Source: Firmicutes bacterium UBA5473 (GTDB taxonomy: Bacteria; Bacillota; DTU084). From it: a stretch of DNA of 12,065 bases. Below, piece by piece: positions 1 through 7,402 of this stretch; position 1 is the stretch's first letter, and each line of letters begins with the position of its first letter. Position numbers and translations under genes: made by a program. Under the pieces are notes generated by a model. The model saw only the letters and a program-made list of their open reading frames with translations, was not told the origin of the DNA and did no database searches. The stretch covers positions 581 to 12,645 of the forward strand of contig DIQB01000053.1 in assembly GCA_002427165.1 (NCBI GenBank). The letters run 5' to 3'.

Positions 1-1082
1 CCATCCTCATCAAGAGCAATCCAAGCCAGGCCTTTGGCACCAAACTCTTGGGCTGTGGCAACAAGATCATCTAATTGACGGCGAGTAAAAGAGCTTGCCT
101 CGGGCACACAAATGCCCCGCACCTGGCCACCTGAGGCCACAGTTTTCGCAAAAACACCGAACTGGGAGTCCGCTACCAGCTCTGTCACATTGCACAGCTC
201 CAGGCCAAAGCGAAGATCGGGCCTGTCGGAGCCGAACCGCTCCATAGCCTCGCTGTAGGTGAGACGTGGCAGAGGCATCTGAGCCTTTCTTCCCACTAGC
301 TGCAAGATCTGAACCATCAACTTTTCCATGAGGGCTAAAATATCGTCTTGCTCTACAAAAGAGAGCTCTATATCCACCTGGGTAAACTCAGGCTGGCGAT
401 CAGCCCTCAGATCTTCGTCCCGGAAGCAGCGGGCAATTTGGAAATATTTCTCCATCCCACTGACCATCAGCAGCTGCTTGAAAAGCTGTGGCGACTGGGG
501 CAGAGCATAAAAATCTCCTGGATGCACCCGGCTGGGCACCAAATAATCCCGAGCGCCTTCAGGTGTGCTACGGGTAAGCATGGGACTTTCAATCTCTAAA
601 AAGCCCTCAGTGTCTAGAAAATCCCGGATTAACTTCACAACTCTATGCCGGAGAATGATATTCTCCTGCATGGGCTGCCTGCGCAGATCCAGATAACGAT
701 AACGCAAGCGCAGGTTCTCATCGCTTTGCTCTGCATCAAGCTGGATGGGAGGTGTTTTGGATTCATTGAGAATCTCCAAGCTCTCCACCAGCACCTCAAC
801 CTCACCTGTCTTCAGTTTCAGGTTCACTGTACCCTCAGGCCTGATGCGTACTTGTCCCTGAATTGAGATCACAAACTCGCTGCGTAACTTCTCAGCCAAA
901 AGAAAAATCTCCTCTAGCTGTGGATCCACAACCAATTGTACCAGACCACTGCGATCCCGCAGATCGATGAAAATTAGCCCACCGTGATCTCGGCGGCGAT
1001 GCACCCAGCCCATAAGTTTTACTGTTTTTCCTGCATCTGTAGCCCTAAGCTCTCCTGCGCCTGTCCGTTTTATGCTTTGCAT
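1..1082 (-). CDS. aspS: Aspartyl-tRNA synthetase, 3' end cut by left edge
   Basis: Class II synthetase that charges tRNA with aspartate in the cytoplasm. The first 360 codons are visible; the usual bacterial enzyme is about 590 residues, so motif 3 and the C-terminus lie outside. The order is an N-terminal OB-fold anticodon-binding domain (about 1-105, with GWVHRRRDHGG at 25-35), class II motif 1 (about 145-170), motif 2 with FRDEDLRADRQPEF at 220-233, and the start of the GAD insertion domain after about 290. H33 and G84 match the two residues known to mark non-discriminating AspRS enzymes, which also charge tRNA-Asn. I placed the start at the ATG at 1080-1082 because AAGGAAGGG lies just upstream and the sequence then follows the family from GELRATDAGKTV. 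This ATG overlaps the end of hisS by 13 bases, suggesting translational coupling. The identification is firm; the tRNA specificity is inferred. Confidence 0.97.
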   Translation of the reverse strand, partial: MQSIKRTGAGELRATDAGKTVKLMGWVHRRRDHGGLIFIDLRDRSGLVQLVVDPQLEEIFLLAEKLRSEFVISIQGQVRIRPEGTVNLKLKTGEVEVLVESLEILNESKTPPIQLDAEQSDENLRLRYRYLDLRRQPMQENIILRHRVVKLIRDFLDTEGFLEIESPMLTRSTPEGARDYLVPSRVHPGDFYALPQSPQLFKQLLMVSGMEKYFQIARCFRDEDLRADRQPEFTQVDIELSFVEQDDILALMEKLMVQILQLVGRKAQMPLPRLTYSEAMERFGSDRPDLRFGLELCNVTELVADSQFGVFAKTVASGGQVRGICVPEASSFTRRQLDDLVATAQEFGAKGLAWIALDED

Positions 1083-2356
1083 CTTCCGCTGCTCCCTTCC
1101 TTTTGAAAAAGGTCCTCTATTAACTCCACTATTCCCTCCAGGGGAATCTCAGTTTGCGTACCATCATCCATTTTCCTCAATACAGCCTGCCGCTTTTCTA
1201 GCTCCTCATCACCTAGAATCAAGGTCCACCGGGCAGCTTGCCTATTTGCCACCTTCATTTGCGCCTTAAGGCTCCTCTCCTCAAGGGGTAGATAGGTGGG
1301 AACACCCCTGTGCCTTAGCTGGGTGCCAATTTTAAAGGCAACAGCTAAGGCCTCCTCCCCTAGCGGCGCTAGATAGAGAAAGGGTGCATCGTCGCGCGTA
1401 AGTTTAATCCCGTACTGCTCCAGAACTAGCAAAGTCCGCTCAAGTCCTGCAGCAAAGCCTACAGCTGGCACACTGGGGCCTCCAAGCTCCTCAACTAGCT
1501 TATTATAACGGCCACCACCGCCGATTGCATCTTGGGCACCTAGCCCCTCTGCCACCACCTCGAAGACTGTACGGTTATAATAATCGAAGCCCCGCACCAG
1601 GTTCGGATCTACTAGCACAGGGATCTCAAGGGCACTAAGACCCTTTTGCACCCCTGAAAAATGCTCCCTGCAGTCCGGGCAAAGATAATCTAGGATTTGC
1701 GGTAGCTGGCCTAGGGCATTTTGGCACTGGGGGCTTTTGCAATCCAAAATCCGCAAGGGATTGCGCGCATGGCGGGTTTGACAGTTATTGCAAAGCTCTC
1801 CGAGTTTCGGCTCAAGGCGCTTTTTCAGTTCCTCACGAAATGCACCTCTGCAGGTTTCGCAGCCGAGAGAATTAATCTTGATCTGAACATCCTCAATCCC
1901 CAAACTACGATATGTAGTCCAGGCAAGGTCAATAATCTCCACATCTGCAAAGGGGCCTTCTGCGCCGAAAAGCTCGCAGCCGAACTGGTGAAACTGGCGC
2001 ATGCGGCCGGCTTGAGGCCGCTCGTAGCGAAACATGGGCCCCAGATAATAAAGCCGGGAGGGCAGGGTGCTATGGAGCTTATGTTCCAAAAAAGCCCGAA
2101 CCACAGGAGCTGTGCCCTCGGGCCTGAGGGTGATCTTTCTGCCTCCCCGATCTGTAAAATTATACATCTCCTTGTCCACAATATCTGTACCCTCGCCCAC
2201 TCCCCGGGCAAAGAGCTCTGTGGATTCAAAAATAGGTGTGCGTAGCTCGCTATAGCCGTAGGCCCGGCACAGCTCCCGCAATCTCCGCTCTAGTTCCTGC
2301 CACAAAGTTACTTGGGGCAGGAGGATATCGTTTGTTCCCCGTGGTGCATTAATCAT
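1070..2356 (-). CDS. hisS: Histidyl-tRNA synthetase
   Basis: Class II synthetase, 428 residues, the normal bacterial length, that charges tRNA-His in the cytoplasm. Visible motifs are the N-terminal PRGTNDILLPQ (5-15), motif 2 with FRYERPQAGRMRQFHQFG (109-126), the histidine-specific LVRGFDYYNRTVFEVV (253-268), the GGGGRYNKLVEELGG loop (279-293) and motif 3 AVGFAAGLERTLLVL (298-312). A C-terminal anticodon-binding domain starts near 325. The insertion domain carries eight cysteines in four pairs: 166/169, 189/192, 206/211 and 226/229. This suggests bound zinc, although several are lacking in the Bacillus enzyme as I recall it. The ATG start is preceded by GGGGAG at about 8 bases. The gene follows the parvulin gene after 52 bases containing a perfect inverted repeat, and overlaps aspS. 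No T-box fits in that gap. Confidence 0.98.
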   Translation of the reverse strand: MINAPRGTNDILLPQVTLWQELERRLRELCRAYGYSELRTPIFESTELFARGVGEGTDIVDKEMYNFTDRGGRKITLRPEGTAPVVRAFLEHKLHSTLPSRLYYLGPMFRYERPQAGRMRQFHQFGCELFGAEGPFADVEIIDLAWTTYRSLGIEDVQIKINSLGCETCRGAFREELKKRLEPKLGELCNNCQTRHARNPLRILDCKSPQCQNALGQLPQILDYLCPDCREHFSGVQKGLSALEIPVLVDPNLVRGFDYYNRTVFEVVAEGLGAQDAIGGGGRYNKLVEELGGPSVPAVGFAAGLERTLLVLEQYGIKLTRDDAPFLYLAPLGEEALAVAFKIGTQLRHRGVPTYLPLEERSLKAQMKVANRQAARWTLILGDEELEKRQAVLRKMDDGTQTEIPLEGIVELIEDLFQKEGSSGRCKA

Positions 2357-2380
2357 CTCACAACTCCCCTGTGAACCGGA

Positions 2381-2406
2381 AAGAGGGAAGGCACGCCTTC
2401 CCTCTT
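2381..2406. other. Perfect 12-bp inverted repeat before hisS
   Basis: AAGAGGGAAGGC (2381-2392) and GCCTTCCCTCTT (2395-2406) are exact reverse complements separated by two bases, so RNA from either strand can form a long GC-rich hairpin. It begins two bases after the stop codon of the parvulin gene, read on the minus strand. In the operon direction it is followed only by a short T stretch (TTTCCGG), which makes it at best a weak terminator or a processing/stability element between the parvulin and hisS genes. In the opposite direction it is followed by a T-rich run (2410-2420), so it could stop antisense transcription. Confidence 0.6.
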
Positions 2407-2408
2407 CC

Positions 2409-3908
2409 TTATTTTTTCTCTTTAGGCTCGGTCTTAGTATCAGGCTTCTTCTTCTTTGCTTGTTCTTGCTTTTCTTTTTTCGCTGCCTCTTCGGCTGCCT
2501 TCTGGGCTTGCTCTTGGGCTTCTTGCTGGGCTTTCTGACGCTCCATATATTCTTGTTGAATCGTCATCAGGATTTCTTCCTCAGCTTTGGCCTTATCCTC
2601 CATTTTAAGCTCGTTATAGAAATTATAGAGGGTCATGTGAGTTTGCCAATCCCGAGGCCAGATCTCACTTGCCTTGGCAAAGTGGGGCAGGGCTTCTTTA
2701 ACCTTCTTCCGTTCCTTGAGAGCAGTTCCCAAGCTGAGTTCTAAGGAGGCATCTGCCACATTATACTTCACTGCCTCTTTCAAGTGAGAAAGTTCCTTTG
2801 CAGGCTGCTTGTTCTGTTTGTATACTTGAGCAAGACCAAAGTGGAGATAAGGAAGCTGGGGGCTACTGCCATATACTTTGATCGCTTCCCTGTACTGGGC
2901 GATGGCCTCTTTCAGCTTACCTTGCTGCCAGAGGCGATAGGCGGAAAGACCCAGATCCACGATCTCAATTTTGCCCTTAGCTTTCAGGTCAGAGACCATT
3001 TGCTGATATGCTTCCTGTCCTTTTTTCTCTTTAACCTGCTTTTCAAGATCCTTTTTCTGCTTTTGGAATTCTTCACCCTTGGCTTCTTTGCGATCTAGGA
3101 CTTGAATAATATGATACCCGTAATCTGACTTTACAAGGTCGCTTACTTCATTTTTCTTCAGGGCAAAGGCTGCTTTCTCAAAAGCTGGTACCATCTGGCC
3201 TTGGCCAAAGAAGCCCAGATCACCACCGTTTTCTTTGCTACCTGGATCATCGGAGTATTGTTTGGCCAAAGCTGCAAAGTCGCCACCGGCCTTGATTTTC
3301 TCCAAAACTTCTTTAGCTTTCTTTTCGGCTTCCTTTTCCTTACCCTCTTCTGTTTGGATCAGGATATGCCTGGCCTGAACCTGCACAAAGGCATCGGCTA
3401 CATCCTTCGCTGTCACCTTTACCTTCCGAACCTGTTCACCAAATTTGGTATAAACCTGTTCCTCTTCAATTAGGGCGCGTAGTTTGCGCTCGCTGAGGCC
3501 CATTTGGGTAAGCTGGTCCCGAAAGGTTTTTTTGTCAGGAAACTGCTTTGAGATTTCGTTGAATTGCTTCTCAAGCTCAGCTTTAGGTACCTTAACTTTC
3601 TGACGCTTGGCCTCCTGCACAATCAGGTTATATTCGATAAGGGAATCTAAAACATTGTTCTCACCTTGGAGCCGCTGCTCTGCAGTAAGATTGGCTCCAT
3701 TTTGTTCCTGCTGCTGCTGAAGGCGCATCATCATGTTATTAAATTCTTCCCGGGCGATCTTTTTGCCATTAACCTTGGCTACAACAGAAGGTAGCCCCTC
3801 CTGACCCCGGGGCGCACCGAAACCTGTGTACAGAAGGGTGGCAACAAAGGCCACACAAACCACAATAATAATTGCTTTCATGCTTTTTCGCATACGATAG
3901 AGCAGCAC
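2409..3908 (-). CDS. Membrane-anchored parvulin-type peptidyl-prolyl isomerase with TPR repeats
   Basis: Predicted extracytoplasmic foldase of the SurA/PrsA kind that isomerises peptidyl-proline bonds in exported proteins. Residues below count from the GTG at 3914; subtract two for the start chosen here. Basic residues (RMRKSMK) precede one membrane segment (about 13-31). There is no lipobox cysteine, so it is an anchored protein rather than a PrsA-type lipoprotein. A SurA-like chaperone region follows (about 44-175), then a complete PpiC parvulin domain (181-275) with ARHILIQ, GDLGFFGQGQMVPAFEKAAF and YGYHIIQV; the paired histidines are H183 and H268. TPR-like helices cover about 320-440, and a Gln/Glu/Lys-rich tail about 442-501. 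I chose the GTG at 3906-3908 because AGGAGG (3916-3921) lies 7 bases upstream; the earlier GTG at 3914 is only one base from it. A promoter is predicted upstream. Specific clients are unknown. Confidence 0.9.
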   Translation of the reverse strand: MLLYRMRKSMKAIIIVVCVAFVATLLYTGFGAPRGQEGLPSVVAKVNGKKIAREEFNNMMMRLQQQQEQNGANLTAEQRLQGENNVLDSLIEYNLIVQEAKRQKVKVPKAELEKQFNEISKQFPDKKTFRDQLTQMGLSERKLRALIEEEQVYTKFGEQVRKVKVTAKDVADAFVQVQARHILIQTEEGKEKEAEKKAKEVLEKIKAGGDFAALAKQYSDDPGSKENGGDLGFFGQGQMVPAFEKAAFALKKNEVSDLVKSDYGYHIIQVLDRKEAKGEEFQKQKKDLEKQVKEKKGQEAYQQMVSDLKAKGKIEIVDLGLSAYRLWQQGKLKEAIAQYREAIKVYGSSPQLPYLHFGLAQVYKQNKQPAKELSHLKEAVKYNVADASLELSLGTALKERKKVKEALPHFAKASEIWPRDWQTHMTLYNFYNELKMEDKAKAEEEILMTIQQEYMERQKAQQEAQEQAQKAAEEAAKKEKQEQAKKKKPDTKTEPKEKK

Positions 3909-3951
3909 AAGCACTCCTCCTCTTATTTGCCTCTATATAAAGTACAAACTT

Positions 3952-3981
3952 ATTTTACCCCTATTTCGGGGGTGAAGTCAA
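3952..3981 (-). promoter_or_regulatory. Predicted sigma-A promoter of parvulin-hisS-aspS
   Basis: On the minus strand TTGACT (3976-3981) is followed after 18 bases by TAAAAT (3952-3957). Each hexamer matches the vegetative consensus at five of six positions. The site sits just after the stop codon of the MBL hydrolase gene and would start transcription near 3945, giving a leader of about 37 bases that contains the AGGAGG of the parvulin gene. I infer that it lets parvulin, hisS and aspS be expressed independently of rel. Confidence 0.6.
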
Positions 3982-3991
3982 CTGGCATCTG

Positions 3992-4609
3992 TCAGCCAAG
4001 GAAGGGATTATCTAGAAGCTCCCCAGCTATGGTACTGGTAGGACCGTGTCCTGGCAATACTTGCAGTTCCCCTGGCAGAGTGCGGAATCTTTCTAAAGAT
4101 TGGTTGATTTGACTCGGTGAGCCTCCAGGAAAGTCAGTTCTGCCGATGGAACCACGAAAGAGGGTGTCTCCTGTGAGCAAAACCCCCTCTCCTTGCAAAC
4201 AGATCCCCCCTGGAGTATGACCTGGGGTGTGAAGCACCTGGAACTGCAGGTTCCCCACCTCCACACTGTCTCCTTCCTCCAGCAAAAGCTCTGCCTCTAC
4301 CTTTCCCGGAGCCTCCCCCAAAAGACCTGCCAAATTAAAGTTGGGATCGTGGAGGGCTGCTGCATCTAACTTGCCTATGGCCACCGGTACCCGCCTTTGG
4401 GCGAGGATTACAGAAGCTGCACCAAAATGATCGTAATGACCATGGGTGAGGATAATTTTATCCAGCTGCCACCCGCCTAAAGCTAGTTCCTCTAAGATGG
4501 TCCTGCCATCAGCTCCCGGATCCACTATTGCTGCTTTGCCTGTTCCCTCACATCCTAAAAGGTAGCAGTTGGTGGCAAGCTCTCCTACCACAAGGCGTTT
4601 AATTAGCAT
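3992..4609 (-). CDS. Metallo-beta-lactamase-fold hydrolase, glyoxalase II-like
   Basis: A 205-residue single-domain hydrolase of the YqgX/YcbL branch of the glyoxalase II family. Family members bind two metals and cleave thiol esters such as hydroxyacyl-glutathione or related thiols. All metal ligands are visible: THGHYDH gives H56, H58, D60 and H61; H131 lies in HTPGHTPGG; D148 in LTGDTLFRGSIGRTDFPGG; and H188 in LPGHGPT. GDTLF followed by GRTD is typical of this branch. The protein lacks the long C-terminal domain of classical glyoxalase II, so the natural thiol carrier may not be glutathione. The start is the ATG at 4607-4609, with AGGAGG (4618-4623) 8 bases upstream. A longer reading from 4654 would lie inside rel and add a tail unlike the family. 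It overlaps the end of rel by 11 bases, implying coupled translation. The substrate is not known. Confidence 0.92.
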   Translation of the reverse strand: MLIKRLVVGELATNCYLLGCEGTGKAAIVDPGADGRTILEELALGGWQLDKIILTHGHYDHFGAASVILAQRRVPVAIGKLDAAALHDPNFNLAGLLGEAPGKVEAELLLEEGDSVEVGNLQFQVLHTPGHTPGGICLQGEGVLLTGDTLFRGSIGRTDFPGGSPSQINQSLERFRTLPGELQVLPGHGPTSTIAGELLDNPFLG

Positions 4610-6791
4610 TTTGCTTCCCTCCTGATTCATGACGACGGGCAGCGAGCACGCCATCTACAGTTTTCAAATGTTTTAAAATGGCTTCCATCTGATCCAAGTC
4701 TCGGATATCCACCACCAGCTCAATTATTGCCTGTTTGTTTTTCGTTGTCCTGCCGTGGATCGCCACAATATTGGTCTTCAGCTCTGAGACAGCATGGATG
4801 ATGTTGGCAAGCAAATTTACCCTATCCTCTGCTACTACCTCAAGCTCCACAGGATAGCTGGTTTTGCTATCCCCCTCCCAGAAGACCTCGATCTCCCTGC
4901 CCTCCTCAGCCAAAAGCGAACTGACATTGGGGCAATCCTTGCGATGAACACTGACGCCTCTGCCTCTTGTGATATAGCCGACAATCTCATCTCCTGGCAC
5001 TGGGTTGCAACAGCGAGAAAATCTAAATAAAATGTTATCCAAGCCCTTTGCCCGTACTCCGTGGGAGGGCCTGCGTCTGGGCGCGAGCCCTAGACGTTTC
5101 TGTCTTTCAAATTGCCTCTCTGTGCGCAGGTTCTGTTTTTGCTTGGCCAGTTTCTCAGAGCCCACTAACTTCTCTAGCACCTGATTGGCAGTGATGCGTC
5201 CGAAGCCAATTCCCGCATAGAGATCTTCGGCTTCTGCATAACCGTAGCGGCGTGCTACCTCGTCTAGTTGCTCCATCACTAAAACTTGCCGTAGCTCAAA
5301 ATTAAATTTGCGGACCTCTTTTTCCAACAGTTCCCGGCCTTCGCTTGTTGCCTGTTGTTTTTGGGTCTCCCGCACATACTGGCGAACTTTGCTTTTGGCC
5401 TTTGAGGTCTTGACAAAGTTTAGCCAGTCACCAGTAGGTTTGCCGCTTTTAGAGGTGATGATCTCAACGATATTTCCGTTTTGGAGCTTGGTGTTCAAAG
5501 GGACCAACTTCCCATTTACCTTAGCTCCAGTGCAGCGATCTCCCACATCGGAGTGGACGCTGTAGGCGAAGTCTACAGGTGTGGAACCTGCAGGGAGACT
5601 TTTAACATCCCCTTTTGGGGTAAAAACGAAGACTTCGTCTTCGAAAAGGTCGATCTTCAGGGTCTCGAGAAAATCCTGGGCGTCCTTCATCTCCCGCTGC
5701 CATTCCAACAGCTGCCTTAGCCAGCTGATCTTACTTTCAAATTTATCCCCGCTGCCCCCCTCTTTATAGCGCCAGTGGGCAGCCACACCGTATTCAGCTG
5801 TATGATGCATTTCGTGGGTGCGAATTTGGATCTCAAAAGGCTCGCCACCGGGGCCGATTACTGTGGTGTGCAAAGACTGGTAGAGATTGGATTTGGGCAT
5901 GGCAATATAGTCCTTAAAACGCCCTGGCATGGGTTTCCAAAGGGTATGGACAGTGCCTAAAACTGCATAGCAGTCCTTCACAGATTCCACAATTACACGA
6001 ATGGCGATGAGATCATAAATTTCCGAGAAATTCTTGCCCTTCTCGTTCATCTTTTGGTAGATACTATAGAAGTGTTTGGGTCTACCCTCGATTTTAGAGT
6101 TGATCTTCAACTTCACTAACTGCTCTTGAAGGGTATCGATCACCTGATTGATATAGCGCTCTCGTTCCTGGCGCTTTTTATCAACTAGCTGCACTAAACT
6201 ATAGTATTCTGAGGGTTCAAGGTAGCGGAGGGCCAAATCTTCAATCTCCCATTTGAGCCTGTACATGCCCAACCTATGGGTGAGGGGTGCGTAGATCTCC
6301 AAAGTTTCCCGGGCGATCTTCTTTCTCCTATCTTCGGGCAGATTCCGCAAGGTGCGAAGATTATGGAGCCTGTCTGCAAGTTTGATGATAATCACTCTGA
6401 TGTCTTTGGCCATAGCCAAAAACATCTTCCGCAAGCTCTCTGCATGCTGCTCTTGCTTGGACTGGAAGGGAAGGCGACTGAGCTTCGTTACACCATCCAC
6501 AAGTAGAGCAACTTCCGGCCCAAAGCGCTGTTTGATCTCCTCGAGGGTAACTTCTGTGTCCTCAACAACATCGTGCAAAAGAGCAGCTGCAATTGTGATC
6601 TCATCCATTTTGAGCTTGGCTAAAACCTCAGCCACGCCCAAGGGGTGCGAGACAAAAGGCTCCCCACTCTCACGCTTTTGCTCGCCGTGAGCTTCTTGGG
6701 CGAAGTAAAACGCATCCTCGATCAGCTTTAAATCAAAATCGGGATGGTATTCCTCAATCGCCTGGAGCAGCTTTTTTAAGCGCTTTTGCAC
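4599..6791 (-). CDS. relA: Bifunctional (p)ppGpp synthetase/hydrolase Rel
   Basis: Stringent-response enzyme, 730 residues, the normal long RelA/SpoT length; it makes (p)ppGpp from GTP or GDP plus ATP and degrades it again. The N-terminal HD hydrolase domain looks intact, with H49, LLHDVVEDT (H73, D74) and KLADRLHN (D140, N144). The synthetase domain follows (about 230-345), with GRPKHFYSIYQKM, YDLIAIRV, PGRFKDYIAMPK and EIQIRTHEMHHTAEYGVAAHW. RFKD at 291-294 is the RXKD form found in bifunctional enzymes, in contrast to the EXDD of synthetase-only RelA. A TGS domain (about 384-446), a helical region, a Cys/His zinc-finger-like segment (C593, C594, H616, C620) and a C-terminal ACT domain (about 648-720) complete it. 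The start is GTG with AAAGGAA upstream, 16 bases after apt. It may be called rel or relA; it is probably the main such enzyme of the cell. Confidence 0.97.
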   Translation of the reverse strand: MQKRLKKLLQAIEEYHPDFDLKLIEDAFYFAQEAHGEQKRESGEPFVSHPLGVAEVLAKLKMDEITIAAALLHDVVEDTEVTLEEIKQRFGPEVALLVDGVTKLSRLPFQSKQEQHAESLRKMFLAMAKDIRVIIIKLADRLHNLRTLRNLPEDRRKKIARETLEIYAPLTHRLGMYRLKWEIEDLALRYLEPSEYYSLVQLVDKKRQERERYINQVIDTLQEQLVKLKINSKIEGRPKHFYSIYQKMNEKGKNFSEIYDLIAIRVIVESVKDCYAVLGTVHTLWKPMPGRFKDYIAMPKSNLYQSLHTTVIGPGGEPFEIQIRTHEMHHTAEYGVAAHWRYKEGGSGDKFESKISWLRQLLEWQREMKDAQDFLETLKIDLFEDEVFVFTPKGDVKSLPAGSTPVDFAYSVHSDVGDRCTGAKVNGKLVPLNTKLQNGNIVEIITSKSGKPTGDWLNFVKTSKAKSKVRQYVRETQKQQATSEGRELLEKEVRKFNFELRQVLVMEQLDEVARRYGYAEAEDLYAGIGFGRITANQVLEKLVGSEKLAKQKQNLRTERQFERQKRLGLAPRRRPSHGVRAKGLDNILFRFSRCCNPVPGDEIVGYITRGRGVSVHRKDCPNVSSLLAEEGREIEVFWEGDSKTSYPVELEVVAEDRVNLLANIIHAVSELKTNIVAIHGRTTKNKQAIIELVVDIRDLDQMEAILKHLKTVDGVLAARRHESGGKQNAN

Positions 6792-6807
6792 TTATCCCAT
6801 TCCTTTT

Positions 6808-7326
6808 CTAATCGTTGTATTTCACAAGTGATAACACATCATATTTGGCAAGACGGCTCCTGCCTGCAAGATCTTCCAATTCGATGAGGAAAGCAAGCCC
6901 CTGAATATCTCCTCCTAGCTGTTCCACCATCCGGATGGCTGCAGATACTGTGCCACCTGTAGCCAGCACGTCATCCACAATCAGCACCTTTTGCCCTGGA
7001 CAGATGGCATCTTTATGAATTTCTAAGGTATCTGTGCCGTATTCAAGCTCATACTCATATCTGAGTGTATCTGCGGGCAGTTTTCCGGGTTTGCGCACCA
7101 AGACAAAGCCAGCCCCCAGTTTGCAAGCCACTGGAGCCCCAATCGCGAAGCCCCGGGCCTCCACTGCAACCACCAACTCAATTTCCTTATCGCGGAATGG
7201 ATCGGCCAAAGCGCTGGTTGCGTAATCTAGAGCCTTGCCATCCTTGAGCAAAGTGCTGATGTCCTTAAAACTGATCCCAGGTTTTGGAAAGTCCGGTAGC
7301 TCCCGAATCATACTGCGTAAGTCCAC
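6808..7326 (-). CDS. apt: Adenine phosphoribosyltransferase
   Basis: Purine-salvage enzyme of the cytoplasm that joins adenine to phosphoribosyl pyrophosphate to give AMP. The PRPP-binding loop VLIVDDVLATGGT lies at residues 114-126, and VVAVEARGF with the GFVLVRKPGKLP segment matches the Apt family. I chose the GTG at 7324-7326, giving 172 residues and the family start DLRSMIRELPDFPKPGI, because AGGAGG (7335-7340) lies exactly 8 bases upstream. A longer reading from the ATG at 7363-7365 would add 13 atypical residues and would start almost at the predicted transcription start. It heads a predicted unit with rel and the MBL hydrolase gene. Apt directly before rel is the usual Firmicutes arrangement and links purine salvage with (p)ppGpp metabolism. 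Confidence 0.96.
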   Translation of the reverse strand: MDLRSMIRELPDFPKPGISFKDISTLLKDGKALDYATSALADPFRDKEIELVVAVEARGFAIGAPVACKLGAGFVLVRKPGKLPADTLRYEYELEYGTDTLEIHKDAICPGQKVLIVDDVLATGGTVSAAIRMVEQLGGDIQGLAFLIELEDLAGRSRLAKYDVLSLVKYND

Positions 7327-7373
7327 TTGTCTCTCCTCCTCAATTGCAGGAAAAAAATATTGCATCTTCCGTT

Positions 7374-7402
7374 ATTATAACGAAAAAGGTGGACCACGTC
7401 CA
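7374..7402 (-). promoter_or_regulatory. Predicted sigma-A promoter of apt-rel-MBL hydrolase
   Basis: On the minus strand a perfect TATAAT (7374-7379) lies 17 bases after TGGACG (7397-7402), a four-of-six match to the -35 consensus. Transcription would begin near 7367, leaving about 40 bases before the apt GTG. The -35 element is part of the stem of the terminator ending the preceding unit, so the two signals are interleaved. The -10 box and spacing are convincing; the -35 is moderate. Confidence 0.62.

Noticed and set aside
1825..2229. Minus-strand 134-codon frame inside hisS
   Set aside because: It is a different frame of the same strand over HisRS conserved motifs, with no independent evidence.
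1721..2245. Plus-strand open frame of 174 codons opposite hisS
   Set aside because: It lies entirely over conserved HisRS codons, its product resembles no family I know, and I saw no clear ribosome-binding site; it is a shadow.
2357..2408. Possible T-box or amino-acid-responsive leader before hisS
   Set aside because: The gap is 52 bases, too short for a T-box, and no T-box core sequence is present. The gap before the parvulin gene is also too short.
4610..4654. Longer N-terminus for the MBL hydrolase (start at 4654)
   Set aside because: It adds 15 residues inside rel, unlike the family, and the ATG at 4609 has a well-spaced AGGAGG.
5627..5643. CGAAGAC/GTCTTCG hairpin inside rel
   Set aside because: Only 7-bp arms, produced by the alternating acidic and aromatic codons for FEDEVFVF; likely chance.
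7327..7365. Longer N-terminus for Apt (start at 7365)
   Set aside because: The added residues are not Apt-like; the GTG at 7326 has AGGAGG at 8 bases and gives the usual family start.
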